A stretch of 64,000 nt of DNA from an uncultured Bacilli bacterium (GCA_949505625.1 CATBQD010000003.1:62001-126000), one strand, 5' to 3'; shown: positions 8,707 through 19,031, counted from the first letter of the stretch. A program made the numbers and translations. Notes: generated by a model not told the origin, from the sequence alone.

Positions 8707-9954
8707 ATGAATTTGTTTGAATTCACATTAGTCAATATTGTGTTTACTTTGTTTCCATTATTGATTTATTTAATTTATGTAGCATATAGTTCTAGTATTT
8801 CTAAAAAAGAAACAAACCTATTTTTAGAATTTGCGCTTTTTTCATCTATTTATTTGGTTATTCGGTATGGAAAACCTATAGATGGAGAAAAACTTCCAAT
8901 TTTGATTATTAATGTACCACTTATTATAGCATATTTAAAAAAAAGACCAGTTGGAATTATATTAATTAGTTGTTTTTTAGTGTTGTATTATCAAAGCTAT
9001 TTTAATTCATCGTGGATCTTACTAATTATAGAATATACTCTTTATTTGGTTTTATTTTTGATAAAAGAAAAAAAGAAAATTTCAGATAAAATTATGATTA
9101 TTTTGTTTCTAATTATTAAAGCTATCTTTTTTGGTTATTTTTCTTTTCAAAATTATTATGGTGAAATTCCATGGAATCAATTTATAATAGAAATTGTTAC
9201 TATGATTTTATTATTAATGATTGTTACTTATGTAAGTGTTTTGTTATTTCAAAAGGGAGAAGAAATATTAAAGCTGCATATGACAATTAAGGAATTAGAA
9301 AAAGAAAAACAAATTCGTATGTCTCTTTTCCAAATTACTCATGAAATTAAAAATCCTATTGCAGTTTGTAAAGGATATTTAGATATGTTTGATGTAAATA
9401 ATAAAGAACATAGTCAAAAATATATACCAATTTTAAAAGAAGAAATAGAAAGAACTTTAATTTTATTACAGGATTTTTTATCAATTCAAAAGATAAAAGT
9501 AAAAAAAGATATTCTTGATATGAATTTACTTTTAGAAGAAATTTTGACAAGTTTGGGACCAATATTTAAGGAAAGAAAAATAGAAGTTAGTTCAAATATT
9601 ATTGATGATGAAATTTATATGAATGGTGATTACAATCGTTTAAAACAAGTATTTATGAATGTCTTGAAAAATAGTATTGAGGCTATGACAAATGATAGAA
9701 AACATAAGCTTCGAATAGAGGTAGGGTCATTAAAAGATGAAGTAGAAGTTAAAGTTATTGATAATGGAATTGGAATAGAAAAAGAAAATTTGAAAAAAAT
9801 TAAAAATCCATTTTTTTCAACAAAACAAAATGGAACAGGATTAGGCGTATTTTTATCTAGTGAAATTGTAAAAGCTCACAATGGTAAAATTGAATATATC
9901 TCTGATAAGAATGGTACAACTGTAATTTTAGTTTTTCCTAAGGATATGAAATAG
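8707..9954 (+). CDS. Orphan membrane sensor histidine kinase (sporulation-kinase-like)
   Basis: 415 residues from ATG 8707 (ribosome site GAGAGGTGAG; in-frame GTG at 8698 lies inside it). About six hydrophobic segments fill residues 1-185, followed by a short coiled linker and a HisKA domain with the phospho-acceptor in THEIKNP, then a HATPase with N-box NVLKNSIEAM, G1 box DNGIGI and G2 box GTGLGVF. The layout of six membrane helices with little external sensor resembles KinB-type kinases of the sporulation phosphorelay. No response regulator is adjacent, and tandem Spo0A boxes precede the gene, so Spo0A feedback on its own kinase supply is a reasonable inference. Confidence 0.88.
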   Translation: MNLFEFTLVNIVFTLFPLLIYLIYVAYSSSISKKETNLFLEFALFSSIYLVIRYGKPIDGEKLPILIINVPLIIAYLKKRPVGIILISCFLVLYYQSYFNSSWILLIIEYTLYLVLFLIKEKKKISDKIMIILFLIIKAIFFGYFSFQNYYGEIPWNQFIIEIVTMILLLMIVTYVSVLLFQKGEEILKLHMTIKELEKEKQIRMSLFQITHEIKNPIAVCKGYLDMFDVNNKEHSQKYIPILKEEIERTLILLQDFLSIQKIKVKKDILDMNLLLEEILTSLGPIFKERKIEVSSNIIDDEIYMNGDYNRLKQVFMNVLKNSIEAMTNDRKHKLRIEVGSLKDEVEVKVIDNGIGIEKENLKKIKNPFFSTKQNGTGLGVFLSSEIVKAHNGKIEYISDKNGTTVILVFPKDMK

Positions 9955-9961
9955 TATAAAA

Positions 9962-9988
9962 AGACCTCATTTATTAAAATGAGGTTTT
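9962..9988 (+). terminator. Rho-independent terminator of kinase gene
   Basis: ACCTCATTT (9964-9972) pairs with AAATGAGGT (9977-9985) and is followed by TTT. Confidence 0.8.
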
Positions 9989-10093
9989 GTGTAATTAATA
10001 TTATGAATGAATAATCTAGCAGTATGTTTAAATGAATGTGTCAAGAAAAATATTTTCAAAATTATCCATTTTCTGTTTGAATATTTATTTATA

Positions 10094-10546
10094 TTAGTTT
10101 TTATGGTCTAGGTATTCATGTCCTAAAATATCTTTTAGTACTAACATGGCATTTAATTCACTATATCCATATTCTTTTTCCAAATCATTAAATAAGCTTC
10201 TTATCTTTTTGGCATATTTTGGAATATTGACTTCTTTTTGATAGGTTACTAAAATAGGATACTTTTTTCCCCATGCTTTTGTCCAATCGATTTTAGCTTC
10301 TTGTTCCTCATTAGAGCTTTCTATCACTTGTTCTATTTCTTTTTGTTCTATATCAAAATTGATTAATTCATCTAAGGATAAATGATATAATTTTGAAAGT
10401 TTTTTAGATTGACAAATATCTGGTAATGTTTCATTTGTTTCCCATTTAGAGATTGTTTGTCTACTAACACCAAGTTTTTCGGCAACAACCTCTTGAGATA
10501 AACCCGCTTTTTTTCTTGCTTGAAATAAATTGTTTCCTAAATTCAT
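10094..10546 (-). CDS. XRE-family transcriptional regulator
   Basis: 150 residues from the ATG at 10546, preceded by GGAGGAAT. Residues 5-60 form a Cro/CI helix-turn-helix (LFQARKKAGLSQEVVAEKLG, then VSRQTISKWE). The C-terminal ~85 residues are acidic then amphipathic with no recognised effector domain. It stands alone between the kinase terminator and the AT-rich gap, so its target is unknown. Confidence 0.85.
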   Translation of the reverse strand: MNLGNNLFQARKKAGLSQEVVAEKLGVSRQTISKWETNETLPDICQSKKLSKLYHLSLDELINFDIEQKEIEQVIESSNEEQEAKIDWTKAWGKKYPILVTYQKEVNIPKYAKKIRSLFNDLEKEYGYSELNAMLVLKDILGHEYLDHKN

Positions 10547-10561
10547 TTTAATTCCTCCCAA

Positions 10562-10873
10562 ATTAATTATAAAAGAATAATGGCTTAAATACTATCAATT
10601 AAATATTACATTTTCGCCCGTATAATTAACATATCAAACTGTTATTTATGGCTTGCTTATATGCCTAATTATATCATATTTGAAGTTACAAAGAGACTAG
10701 AATTGCATTCTTAGAATTTGAATTGTTTGTATTTGAGATCTTTAAAAGCTATATTTTAATTTTATAATTATAATATATTTTTAGATAAAATATAGTTTAT
10801 GATCTATGATGTTTTTTATATAATAATATAAAACTATTAATATGAAAGATTCAATTTATAATTATGGTAGAAT
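10562..10873. other. AT-rich intergenic stretch without a gene
   Basis: About 310 bp between the XRE gene promoter region and the terminator of the collagen-like gene. It is almost entirely A and T with no open frame of note and no recognisable RNA; nothing further is supported. Confidence 0.6.
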
Positions 10874-10915
10874 GAAAAAAAGATTATTACCTATACAATA
10901 TAGATTATAATCTTT
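10874..10915 (-). terminator. Terminator of collagen-like gene
   Basis: On the minus strand AAAGATTAT and ATAATCTTT (10907-10915 and 10879-10887) pair and are followed by a T-run. Confidence 0.7.
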
Positions 10916-10939
10916 ATATAATTAAATTTTTAATAAATA

Positions 10940-11902
<963 letters not shown>

Positions 11903-12779
11903 CTAATTAGAGGATTGTAATCTGTAATTCACAGGAGACAGTCCTTTTAATTTTGCTTTTATTAAATCATCAATAGTTTTATAATTATCTTCTTGCTAAT
12001 AAAACATCTCTGTTTTTAAAAGTCCAAAAAAGTTTTCCATTAATCCATTATCCATACTATTACCCTTTCTAGACATGCTTTGCTTAATACCTTTATTTTT
12101 TAACTGTTGTTGATATGTTTGGTGCTGGTATTGCCGCCATCCTTGGTCTGAATGAAATATTAACTTCTAAGTCTTTATTATCTGTTTTTTTAAATGCTTT
12201 CTCAAGCATATCATTTATTTGTTCTAAATTAGGTGATTTAGAAATATTATGTGAAATTACTTTTTGATTAAAGCCATCTATAATTGGTGATAAATAAATT
12301 TTCTCTCCTTTAAGATTAAATTCCGTTATATCTGTATACCGTTTCTCATTTGGTTTATCTGCTTCAAAATTTCTATTAATATGATTACCAGCTATTTTAC
12401 CAACTGTTCCTTTATAAGAAGAATATTTTCTTTTATTTCTTTTTAGTGACTTCAAACCTAATTTAGCCATTATTCTATAAACTTTCTTATGATTTACCTT
12501 ATATCTTTGATTTCTTAATTTTAAAGTAATTCTACAATAACCATATCTTTCTTTATGATACAAGAATATTTCTTTTATTTTATCTATAATTTCCTTATTT
12601 TTATCATCCGTATCTATTTTTGATAAAGTATAGTAATATACTGATTTTGCTATCCCTGATGCTTGTAGAAGAATCTTTAATGGATATATTAGCCGAAGTT
12701 TACTTACAACACTTACTTTTTCTTCTGTTGCCGATTCTTCCTTGCTTGAACAACGGCTCTCAATTTTCCCACATATTCT
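11903..12779 (-). pseudogene. IS3-family transposase OrfB remnant
   Basis: A frame runs on the minus strand from about 12779 with the HTH_21 segment (YHKERYGYCRI, VNHKKVYRIM) and the DDE integrase core (YTDITEF, then SPIIDGFNQKVISH). Near 12170 the frame shifts: HSDQGW, KGNSMDNGLMENFFGLLKTE continue in another frame, a TAG interrupts after MFY, and the last piece ends SPVNYRLQSSN at 11903. The acidic triad is recognisable but split between frames. Confidence 0.85.
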
Positions 12780-13023
12780 AACTCAGCTTTCAAATATAAA
12801 TTTTCTTGTTTTAATCTTTCAACTTCTTCTTCAATTGTCTCTTTTTTATTTGATGTTTTTGGGATAATCTTTATTTTTATTAGTTCTTAATATATCTAAT
12901 CCATGTTTATCTGTAAGATATAACATATATTGAACTCTCGTCCTATCTAAATTATACTTTTTGCCTAAAACATAATATCCTTTTCCCTGTTTATATTCTT
13001 CATATATTTTTATTTTTTTTCAT
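12713..13023 (-). pseudogene. IS3-family transposase OrfA remnant
   Basis: From the ATG at 13023 the frame breaks at once in an eight-A run; one base fewer restores KIYEEYKQGKGYYVLGKKYN and a helix-turn-helix. A second frameshift near 12855 is followed by a leucine-zipper piece (EEEVERLKQENLYLKAELEY) ending QARKNRQQKKK at 12713. The A-rich end overlapping orfB is where IS3 elements normally use a -1 ribosomal frameshift. Confidence 0.8.
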
Positions 13024-13046
13024 AACTCAATTTTGACATACAAAAG

Positions 13047-13076
13047 CCTCGTTTCTATTTTGTCCAAGAAACGAGG
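13047..13076 (-). terminator. Hairpin at IS end, probably terminating the transglutaminase gene
   Basis: CCTCGTTTCT (13047-13056) pairs perfectly with AGAAACGAGG (13067-13076); on the minus strand it is followed by CTTTTG. It lies 18 bp past the stop of the 13094 gene and overlaps the IS terminal repeat. Confidence 0.6.
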
Positions 13077-13093
13077 TTCATATCAAAGTTTAA

Positions 13094-14020
13094 CTATTTT
13101 GCTTCAACATAAATGGTTTTATCAAATTCATGCTGTGTTAAATCAATTTTTTGAAGTTCTTCTGTTGAAATGAGAAAAAAGTCATGAAGTAGAAGATTTT
13201 CTTTGGTAGAAACAACAGGATCGTCCCATGTAAGGTCTAGATGATACCAGGTTTCGTCAATATACACAAAGTTCCAAACATGATTCGCACTTGAAATTTT
13301 ATAATTTTTAATTCCTAATTTATTTAGAAATAATGCCATAGCATCACTATAACCACTACAAAGTGCTTTCCCTTTTATAAGTGGACCAATAGCTTTATGT
13401 GATGGTTCCTGCAAATTTAATTGCTTATTGTTTTTTATTGCTTCAGCACGTTCTTCATCATAAACACTATTTTCAATAATATAATCATGAATTGTCTCTA
13501 TTTTTTTTCTTAAAGTCATATCATCTGTTATAATTTCACTTATAATTTCATCTATAATATAATTTAATTCATTTTGTTCTTCTATTGTATACAATTGCAC
13601 AGTTTCGATTGTTACTTTTCCTAAATTATTTAAAGTAATATATAATTTATCATAAGAATTATATGGATGAACAAAATTGTTAATACTAGATAAAGTAGCA
13701 GAATCATTTGCTAATTCTTTTACATCATTTATACAGTTAGGATAAATATCTGTTTCGCAGAAAAAGCTAAAATCATTCCAACCTCGATTTAAATAAGTAT
13801 AAATAATATTTTTTAAATCCTGTTTTGATGTAGGTTTAAAATTGTCTGTTTCTTGTACAAAAGAAAAATTATTTAAACGTGCGTATTGATTACTTTCCTG
13901 TATAATAACTTCTTTTTTATAAATTACATTATTTAATAAAAACGTTACAATTGGTTTATGGAATATTCCAATTGTAGCAGCAAGACCTACTAAAATTAAG
14001 AATGAGAATGTTTTCTTCAT
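13094..14020 (-). CDS. Secreted transglutaminase-like domain protein
   Basis: 308 residues from ATG 14020 (GGTGATAA upstream). An N-terminal hydrophobic signal or anchor (FLILVGLAATIGIF) is followed by a long extracytoplasmic region and a transglutaminase-like core near residues 200-280: GKALCSGYSDAM supplies the cysteine, SSANHVWNFVYI the histidine and HLDLTWDDP the aspartate. The full Cys-His-Asp triad suggests a cysteine protease or peptide cross-linking fold. In spore formers such proteins can act on envelope or coat, but nothing here proves that. It lies immediately beside the decayed IS. Confidence 0.85.
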   Translation of the reverse strand: MKKTFSFLILVGLAATIGIFHKPIVTFLLNNVIYKKEVIIQESNQYARLNNFSFVQETDNFKPTSKQDLKNIIYTYLNRGWNDFSFFCETDIYPNCINDVKELANDSATLSSINNFVHPYNSYDKLYITLNNLGKVTIETVQLYTIEEQNELNYIIDEIISEIITDDMTLRKKIETIHDYIIENSVYDEERAEAIKNNKQLNLQEPSHKAIGPLIKGKALCSGYSDAMALFLNKLGIKNYKISSANHVWNFVYIDETWYHLDLTWDDPVVSTKENLLLHDFFLISTEELQKIDLTQHEFDKTIYVEAK

Positions 14021-14081
14021 TTTATCACCACTTTTATTATACAACAAAAACTAAGAAATTATAAAAAAAGAAGTAAAAATT

Positions 14082-14345
14082 TTACTCCATGGCATTAACT
14101 TTTTTTGTTAATCTTGATTTATTACGAGCACAAGTATTTGCTTTTACAACACCTTTAGAAGCAGCCTTGTCAATTCTCTTAATAGCAGTTTTTAAATTTT
14201 CAGTAGCTTTTTCTTTATTGTTTTCATTTACTGCTTTTTCTACATTTTTAATAGCAGTTCTCATACTTGCTTTGTATTCATTATTTCCTACTTTTTGTTT
14301 TGCAATTTGTTTTACTTTTTTCTTTGCATTTTTCATATTTGGCAT
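14082..14345 (-). CDS. rpsT: 30S ribosomal protein S20
   Basis: 87 residues from the ATG at 14345 (ribosome site GAGGTGGTG). Typical basic helical S20 sequence: MPNMKNAKKKVKQ start and ASKGVVKANTCARNKSRLTKKV end. S20 binds 16S rRNA early in small-subunit assembly. It is divergent from gpr, the same arrangement as in B. subtilis. Confidence 0.97.
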   Translation of the reverse strand: MPNMKNAKKKVKQIAKQKVGNNEYKASMRTAIKNVEKAVNENNKEKATENLKTAIKRIDKAASKGVVKANTCARNKSRLTKKVNAME

Positions 14346-14451
14346 AGTTTCACCACCTCTCAGCAAACTCAGTACTTATAATTTTATCGCATAATCTTAA
14401 AAAAAGCAATAAAATAATGCATTTTCGGGAAAAATATGTATGGGTGATAAG

Positions 14452-15483
14452 ATGAAACATGAAGTCGATTTAAAAAATTATACCATTCGGACTGATTTAG
14501 CGCTCGAATCGATAGAGAATAATAGTCTTGAAAAAATAAAACAAGAATTTGAAACGATAGAAAATATAAAAGCAACAACAACTTATCTAGATGAAGAAAG
14601 TGGTAAAAAGATTGAAAAAAAAGCGGGTACTTATATTACTATTGAATTTGAAGATGTAACAGACCATGATAATTTATTAAATGTAAAAAAAGTTTTTTCT
14701 AATAAATTAAATTTTATTTTAGAAAAAGAACATATTAAAGAAGATGACTTGGGGTTAATTATTGGTCTTGGAAATGAACATTCTACACCAGATGCTTTAG
14801 GACCAATGTCAATTGATAAAATTATTGTAACGAATCCACTTTATTTATATGGCGAATTGGAGGAAGGTTATCGAAGAGTATGTGCGATAAGTCCTGGAGT
14901 GACTGGAGAAACAGGAATTGAAACGAGTGATTTTATTAAATATATTATTGATTGTGTAAAACCTCAATTTGTAATTGTAATAGATGCATTGGCGAGTGGT
15001 TCTATTGAGAGAGTTAATCGAACAATCCAAATGACGGATACTGGTATAGCTCCAGGTTCTGGTATAGGAAATAAAAGAAAAGAAATCAGTAAAGAATTAT
15101 ATGGAATTCCTGTTATAGCAATTGGAATACCAACAGTTGTAGATGCCATTACCATTGTGGCAGATACGATAAAATATATGCAGAAACAATATACTTATTC
15201 AAAACAAAATAGTGGTAAACCAAAAAATAAACTTATTCTTTCTCATCAAACAAATTATTTAAAAGCAAAGATAGAAGAAAATAAAGAAGATAATAAACAA
15301 TTATTAGGACTAGTTGGAGGGTTAGAAGAATCAGAGATAAAACAATTGCTATTTGAAGTATTAACACCGATTGGATATAATTTTATGGTAACTCCAAAAG
15401 AAGTAGATTTTGTATTAGAAAAATTAAGTGAAGTAATTGGCGATGGAATTAACTATGCATTACATAAAGCGATAAGAGATTGA
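14452..15483 (+). CDS. gpr: Germination protease GPR
   Basis: 343 residues from ATG 14452, chosen because GGTGATAAG precedes it. GPR (peptidase family A25) cleaves alpha/beta SASPs at E-I-A sites when spores germinate; two substrates are encoded at 6383 and 6704. The N-terminus YTIRTDLALE is the conserved region at the zymogen cleavage site of the family, and LGNEHSTPDALGP and DALASGSIERVNRTIQ are strongly conserved core segments. No convincing sigma-G promoter was found in the 100 bp upstream. Confidence 0.95.
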   Translation: MKHEVDLKNYTIRTDLALESIENNSLEKIKQEFETIENIKATTTYLDEESGKKIEKKAGTYITIEFEDVTDHDNLLNVKKVFSNKLNFILEKEHIKEDDLGLIIGLGNEHSTPDALGPMSIDKIIVTNPLYLYGELEEGYRRVCAISPGVTGETGIETSDFIKYIIDCVKPQFVIVIDALASGSIERVNRTIQMTDTGIAPGSGIGNKRKEISKELYGIPVIAIGIPTVVDAITIVADTIKYMQKQYTYSKQNSGKPKNKLILSHQTNYLKAKIEENKEDNKQLLGLVGGLEESEIKQLLFEVLTPIGYNFMVTPKEVDFVLEKLSEVIGDGINYALHKAIRD

Positions 15484-15529
15484 CTTATCTTTATTTTGTG
15501 ATAGAATAAATTTTTAATAAAAAGGGCGG

Positions 15530-16327
15530 ATGAGGAAAGTGGAGAAATCTTTATTTGATATTATTGTGGAAACAGAAAAAAAGTCAATTAAACATACTGA
15601 ATTTATTAGTGAAATTATTTTGACAGAATTAGAATTAAAAATGGGAGTTTCGTTTGGAATTGATAAAAAAAGTAGCCCAACTACTTTTATGATTTCATTA
15701 TTGATAGACTCTAGCTTTTCCCATCGATTTTTATTGAGAGAGTTATTAGAAAAATATCATGTAAATGAAAGAGATTTATTATTATATTTAACAACAAGTT
15801 TATATTCTGTAATACCTGGAACGAATAATGAAAGAAAGCAAATTTCTGGCTTATTGTCACTCCCTTATATTGAAAGTATTTCTTCAGAGAAAAATCACTA
15901 TGTAGTAAAGACTAAATATGGAACACTTGAAATGTTTGCTTTAGAAGATTGGTTAAATACTCATAAAATATGTTTTGCTCCTAAGAGATTTAATGGATTT
16001 TGTCATTATGCAGTAGAGGTTCTTGCTCCACAATTGCCAGATGAATATATTACAACCAGTGAATTTACAAATCTATTTGGTGGAGTTTATTATCATTCTT
16101 ATTATACATTAAAAGATGGAGGAGTTGTTGACCCAGCAAGAAATCTTTTCTATCCAGGCACTTGCTTTGAGGACGTTTTTCAACCAAACATATTGTTACA
16201 ATATCCAGCAAAAGAATTAATCACAAGATATCAAGAATTAGAGAAGAATGCAAGCAAAAAAGATTTAGATATTTTGGACCCTGTATGTGCTTTGGCAATA
16301 GAACAAAAAAGGAAGATGTTAAAATGA
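15530..16327 (+). CDS. Cys-His-Asp protein of unknown family, paralogue A
   Basis: 265 residues if begun at ATG 15530; AAGGGCGG abuts this codon, so GTG 15539 is an alternative start. The N-terminal half is helical; the C-terminal half has Cys158 (GFCHYAVE), His189 (YYHSYYTL) and Asp201 (VVDPARN), the spacing of a transglutaminase/papain-like triad, followed by GTCFEDVFQPN. These residues are kept in the 17419 paralogue and lost in the 18182 one. Overlaps the PurZ-like gene by 4 bp (ATGA). Function unknown; the enzyme call is inference from conserved residues. Confidence 0.8.
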   Translation: MRKVEKSLFDIIVETEKKSIKHTEFISEIILTELELKMGVSFGIDKKSSPTTFMISLLIDSSFSHRFLLRELLEKYHVNERDLLLYLTTSLYSVIPGTNNERKQISGLLSLPYIESISSEKNHYVVKTKYGTLEMFALEDWLNTHKICFAPKRFNGFCHYAVEVLAPQLPDEYITTSEFTNLFGGVYYHSYYTLKDGGVVDPARNLFYPGTCFEDVFQPNILLQYPAKELITRYQELEKNASKKDLDILDPVCALAIEQKRKMLK

Positions 16328-17415
16328 GGGGAAAAGTTTATGTAGTAACAGATGGCCAGGCTGGCTCTTGTGGAAAAGGAAAACTAGTAGGCTATCTTGC
16401 TAGAAAATTAGATGTTGATGTTACCATTAACCACAATATGCCAAATTCAGGGCATACTTTTGTTTATGATGATGGAAGAAAAGTTATAACCCATCATTTG
16501 CCAATTGGTGTAGTGAATCCAAGAACAACATTATTGATTGGTTGTGGAGCAGTAATTAATCCAGAAATTTTATATCAAGAACTAGAAGAAAATAAAGATT
16601 TAATTAATGGAAGAATCCTTTATATTCATGAAAGAGCCGCTATCGTGGCAGATAAACATATCGCTTTTGAAAGGAAAAACATTCGTTCTGGGAGTACATT
16701 TCAAGGTTCATCTGCAGCAAATGCAGAAAAATCGCTTCGAATTCCTGGCACTATTTTAGCGAAAGATTATCCGTGGAAAGGGAATATTTTTATTTATGAT
16801 GATAATTTGTTTTTTCAGATGAGAAGAGCAGGTCTTTCTGTATTAATTGAAATGAGTCAAGGATTTGATTTGGATATTAATCACGGGCTTCCTTATCCTT
16901 ACACAACAAGTAGAGGATGTACGATAACAGATGTTTTAGGATATTGTGGAATTCCTTATAATGATGATATTACATCTTATATGGTATTTCGCCCTTATCC
17001 AATTCGTATCAGTAATGATTCTGTGGAAGGAAAAATTTATACTGGAGATTATGCTGGAAGTAAAGAAATTTCATGGGAAGAAGTATGTAGACGGGCTGGA
17101 TTAGAACAAACAGAAGAATATACGACCGTAACTAAAAGGAAAAGAAGAGTTTTTGAATTTAATTATAGTAGATTTTATAATGCGATTGAAGTGAATAATC
17201 CGGATTATTTGGTACTTAATTTTGCTCAGTATTTAGATGGGAAAGTTTTAGGAAGTACTGATATAGAACAAATTTTAAATTCTCCTGCTATTATGGGAAT
17301 GTGTGCATGTATGAAAACACTTTATGATAAAGATATTGCAATGATAGGAACTGGAGCCAAAGAAAGTGAAATGGTAGAACTTCCAAAAGAAAAAATGAAA
17401 GTGTATGTGAGATAG
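16324..17415 (+). CDS. Adenylosuccinate synthetase-like ligase (PurZ-like, Asp to Ser)
   Basis: 363 residues from ATG 16324. The adenylosuccinate synthetase fold is visible throughout: GQAGSCGKGK (residues 11-20) for the P-loop-like GQWGDEGKGK, NSGHTFVY with His44 for the catalytic histidine, HHLPIGV, GCGAVINPEIL, RSGSTFQGSSAA for the nucleotide-binding loop, MSQGFDLDINHG, TTVTKRKRR for the aspartate-binding loop and MIGTGAKESE near the end. Length is shorter than housekeeping PurA (~430) and near that of phage PurZ. The position of the catalytic Asp (D13 in E. coli PurA) is Ser15, and the next Glu is Cys16. A D-to-S change at this site is, from memory, typical of PurZ, which uses dGMP. Probably not the housekeeping enzyme. 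Tight operon with paralogues A, B and C. Confidence 0.85.
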   Translation: MRGKVYVVTDGQAGSCGKGKLVGYLARKLDVDVTINHNMPNSGHTFVYDDGRKVITHHLPIGVVNPRTTLLIGCGAVINPEILYQELEENKDLINGRILYIHERAAIVADKHIAFERKNIRSGSTFQGSSAANAEKSLRIPGTILAKDYPWKGNIFIYDDNLFFQMRRAGLSVLIEMSQGFDLDINHGLPYPYTTSRGCTITDVLGYCGIPYNDDITSYMVFRPYPIRISNDSVEGKIYTGDYAGSKEISWEEVCRRAGLEQTEEYTTVTKRKRRVFEFNYSRFYNAIEVNNPDYLVLNFAQYLDGKVLGSTDIEQILNSPAIMGMCACMKTLYDKDIAMIGTGAKESEMVELPKEKMKVYVR

Positions 17416-17418
17416 TTT

Positions 17419-18201
17419 ATGAGTCTTTTAAATCAAATATATGAAAAAAATGAAATAGCATTTGCAGAACATGATAGAATGATTTGTGAAACAATTTTAA
17501 GAGAATTAGAAGCAATTTACCAGATTCCATTTGTTGGCTTTAACGGACAACCTAATGTTATGATGGTTCTTTCCTTTTTTAGACTTCCTGGTAATGAAAA
17601 ATTTAGAAATACTGTTTTTGATTTAATGGAAAAGCATTCATTAAATAGGCGTTCTTTTCTATTTCGATTAATTAGTGAAATTTATCCACCTGATTTTTTG
17701 GAACATTTAAGAATGCTGCCAAATTGTTTAACTCTAATTCAGGAAAAAGACCATTATAGAATTGAGACTTCCTTTGGAACATTAAGATTATATCGATTGA
17801 CAGATATGATTTCTTTACAAAATGTTCGATATGTCTTGCAAAGAGAAGATATGCATCAAAAATGTCATGCTGTTATAGAGGGAGTAGCCCCATATTTTCC
17901 GAATGATTTCATTACTACAAGTAAACTACCTTTGTTATTTGGAGGGAAACATTATCATTCTTATATGGTTTGTGAAGATGGTAGTGGTGTTATGGATTTT
18001 TCTAGAAATACATTTTTTGAAGGAACCTGTTTTGAAGATGTTTTTAAGCCAGGAGTTATTACACAATATAAAGCAAGTGAACTGGATGAACGATTTAAAA
18101 AATTAGAGCAAGATTATCCAGAACTTCCAAATGGATTTTATAAAGTCTTACAATTAGCGCTCAAAGAAGAGGTAGATGTATATGGCAAAAGTATATCATA
18201 A
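17419..18201 (+). CDS. Cys-His-Asp protein of unknown family, paralogue B
   Basis: 260 residues, starting 3 bp after the PurZ-like gene. Same architecture as paralogue A: Cys149 (QKCHAVIE), His180 (HYHSYMV), Asp193 (VMDFSRN), then GTCFEDVFKPG. A and B also share the F-I-T-T-S segment and an L-F-G-G turn before the histidine. No signal peptide. Function unknown; placement around the ligase suggests the proteins act with it, for example on the same small molecule or on a protein target. Confidence 0.8.
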   Translation: MSLLNQIYEKNEIAFAEHDRMICETILRELEAIYQIPFVGFNGQPNVMMVLSFFRLPGNEKFRNTVFDLMEKHSLNRRSFLFRLISEIYPPDFLEHLRMLPNCLTLIQEKDHYRIETSFGTLRLYRLTDMISLQNVRYVLQREDMHQKCHAVIEGVAPYFPNDFITTSKLPLLFGGKHYHSYMVCEDGSGVMDFSRNTFFEGTCFEDVFKPGVITQYKASELDERFKKLEQDYPELPNGFYKVLQLALKEEVDVYGKSIS

Positions 18202-18907
18202 TAAAAAAGAAGAATCTGAATATTGGAAATTGTATAATGAGAGGAAGGCTAGAAAATTACTTTCTTTTGTTAAAGAAATTATGGAAGGATATATTTCTTA
18301 TGGTGAAGCAAGAACTCCTTTGGAACGAGTTACATATTTATTAGAGCATTTAAGTAATGAAGCATTAATTAATACACTTTCCTTTTATTTTGAAGAATAT
18401 CCAATAGAAGAAAAAGGACTAGTTTTAGAATTGCTTCAAATACTTTCAAAATATCCATATGGCTATGGGACAGTTTCAATAATGAATGCTTATAGAAAAT
18501 TACCAATGATTGAGGAAATATTTCCAAAAGTGTATGGATTTGAAATAAAAAGTAAGAGTGGAGTTATTACAGTTTATCGTGCTATGGAAGTTTTAGGATC
18601 AAGAAAAAGTACACTTAGAAGTTATCGAGTAATAAAAAAAGATGACGTATCTTTAAGAATGGCTCTTTTAAATTCTGATTTTATAGATGATACTGTTATA
18701 AGTTGTCTTATGCCTAGAATGTTTGGGGGATTTTCTTATGAATATTATATAAAGTTAGTAAAAGAAAATGGATATTTAGATTTAAGACGTAATTGCTTTT
18801 ATCCAAAAAGTACATTTGAATCCTATTTTGAACCAAAGATTTTAATGAGAAGAAAAGGAAAAAAACTAAGAACTGATATTCCTCCTTTATTTGAAAAAAA
18901 ATTTTAG
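18182..18907 (+). CDS. Degenerate paralogue C of the Cys-His-Asp family
   Basis: 241 residues from ATG 18182 (GAAGAGG nine bases upstream; ATG 18176 is possible). It overlaps paralogue B. It keeps the fold landmarks MFGGFSYEYY, YLDLRRNCFYP and STFESYFEPK, but the catalytic cysteine position is not a cysteine and the histidine is replaced by tyrosine or glutamate, leaving only the aspartate. A non-catalytic partner or regulator of A and B is the simplest reading. Confidence 0.75.
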   Translation: MAKVYHNKKEESEYWKLYNERKARKLLSFVKEIMEGYISYGEARTPLERVTYLLEHLSNEALINTLSFYFEEYPIEEKGLVLELLQILSKYPYGYGTVSIMNAYRKLPMIEEIFPKVYGFEIKSKSGVITVYRAMEVLGSRKSTLRSYRVIKKDDVSLRMALLNSDFIDDTVISCLMPRMFGGFSYEYYIKLVKENGYLDLRRNCFYPKSTFESYFEPKILMRRKGKKLRTDIPPLFEKKF

Positions 18908-19000
18908 TAAGTTAAAAAATTGATAATTATTTATAAATACACTAATGTGTAAATAAAGTTAAATTTAATCTTTTTCATGACAACGATGGTCAGTGATAGT

Positions 19001-19031
19001 AAAATCTTGTATGAAATAAGATTTTTTCTTT
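19001..19031 (+). terminator. Rho-independent terminator of the PurZ-like cluster
   Basis: AAAATCTT (19001-19008) pairs with AAGATTTT (19018-19025) and ends in a T-rich tract. Confidence 0.75.

Noticed and set aside
14089-14394. Plus-strand frame opposite rpsT
   Set aside because: It is the complement of the highly conserved S20 gene, has no ribosome site and a Phe/Ala composition typical of a Lys-rich gene read backwards.
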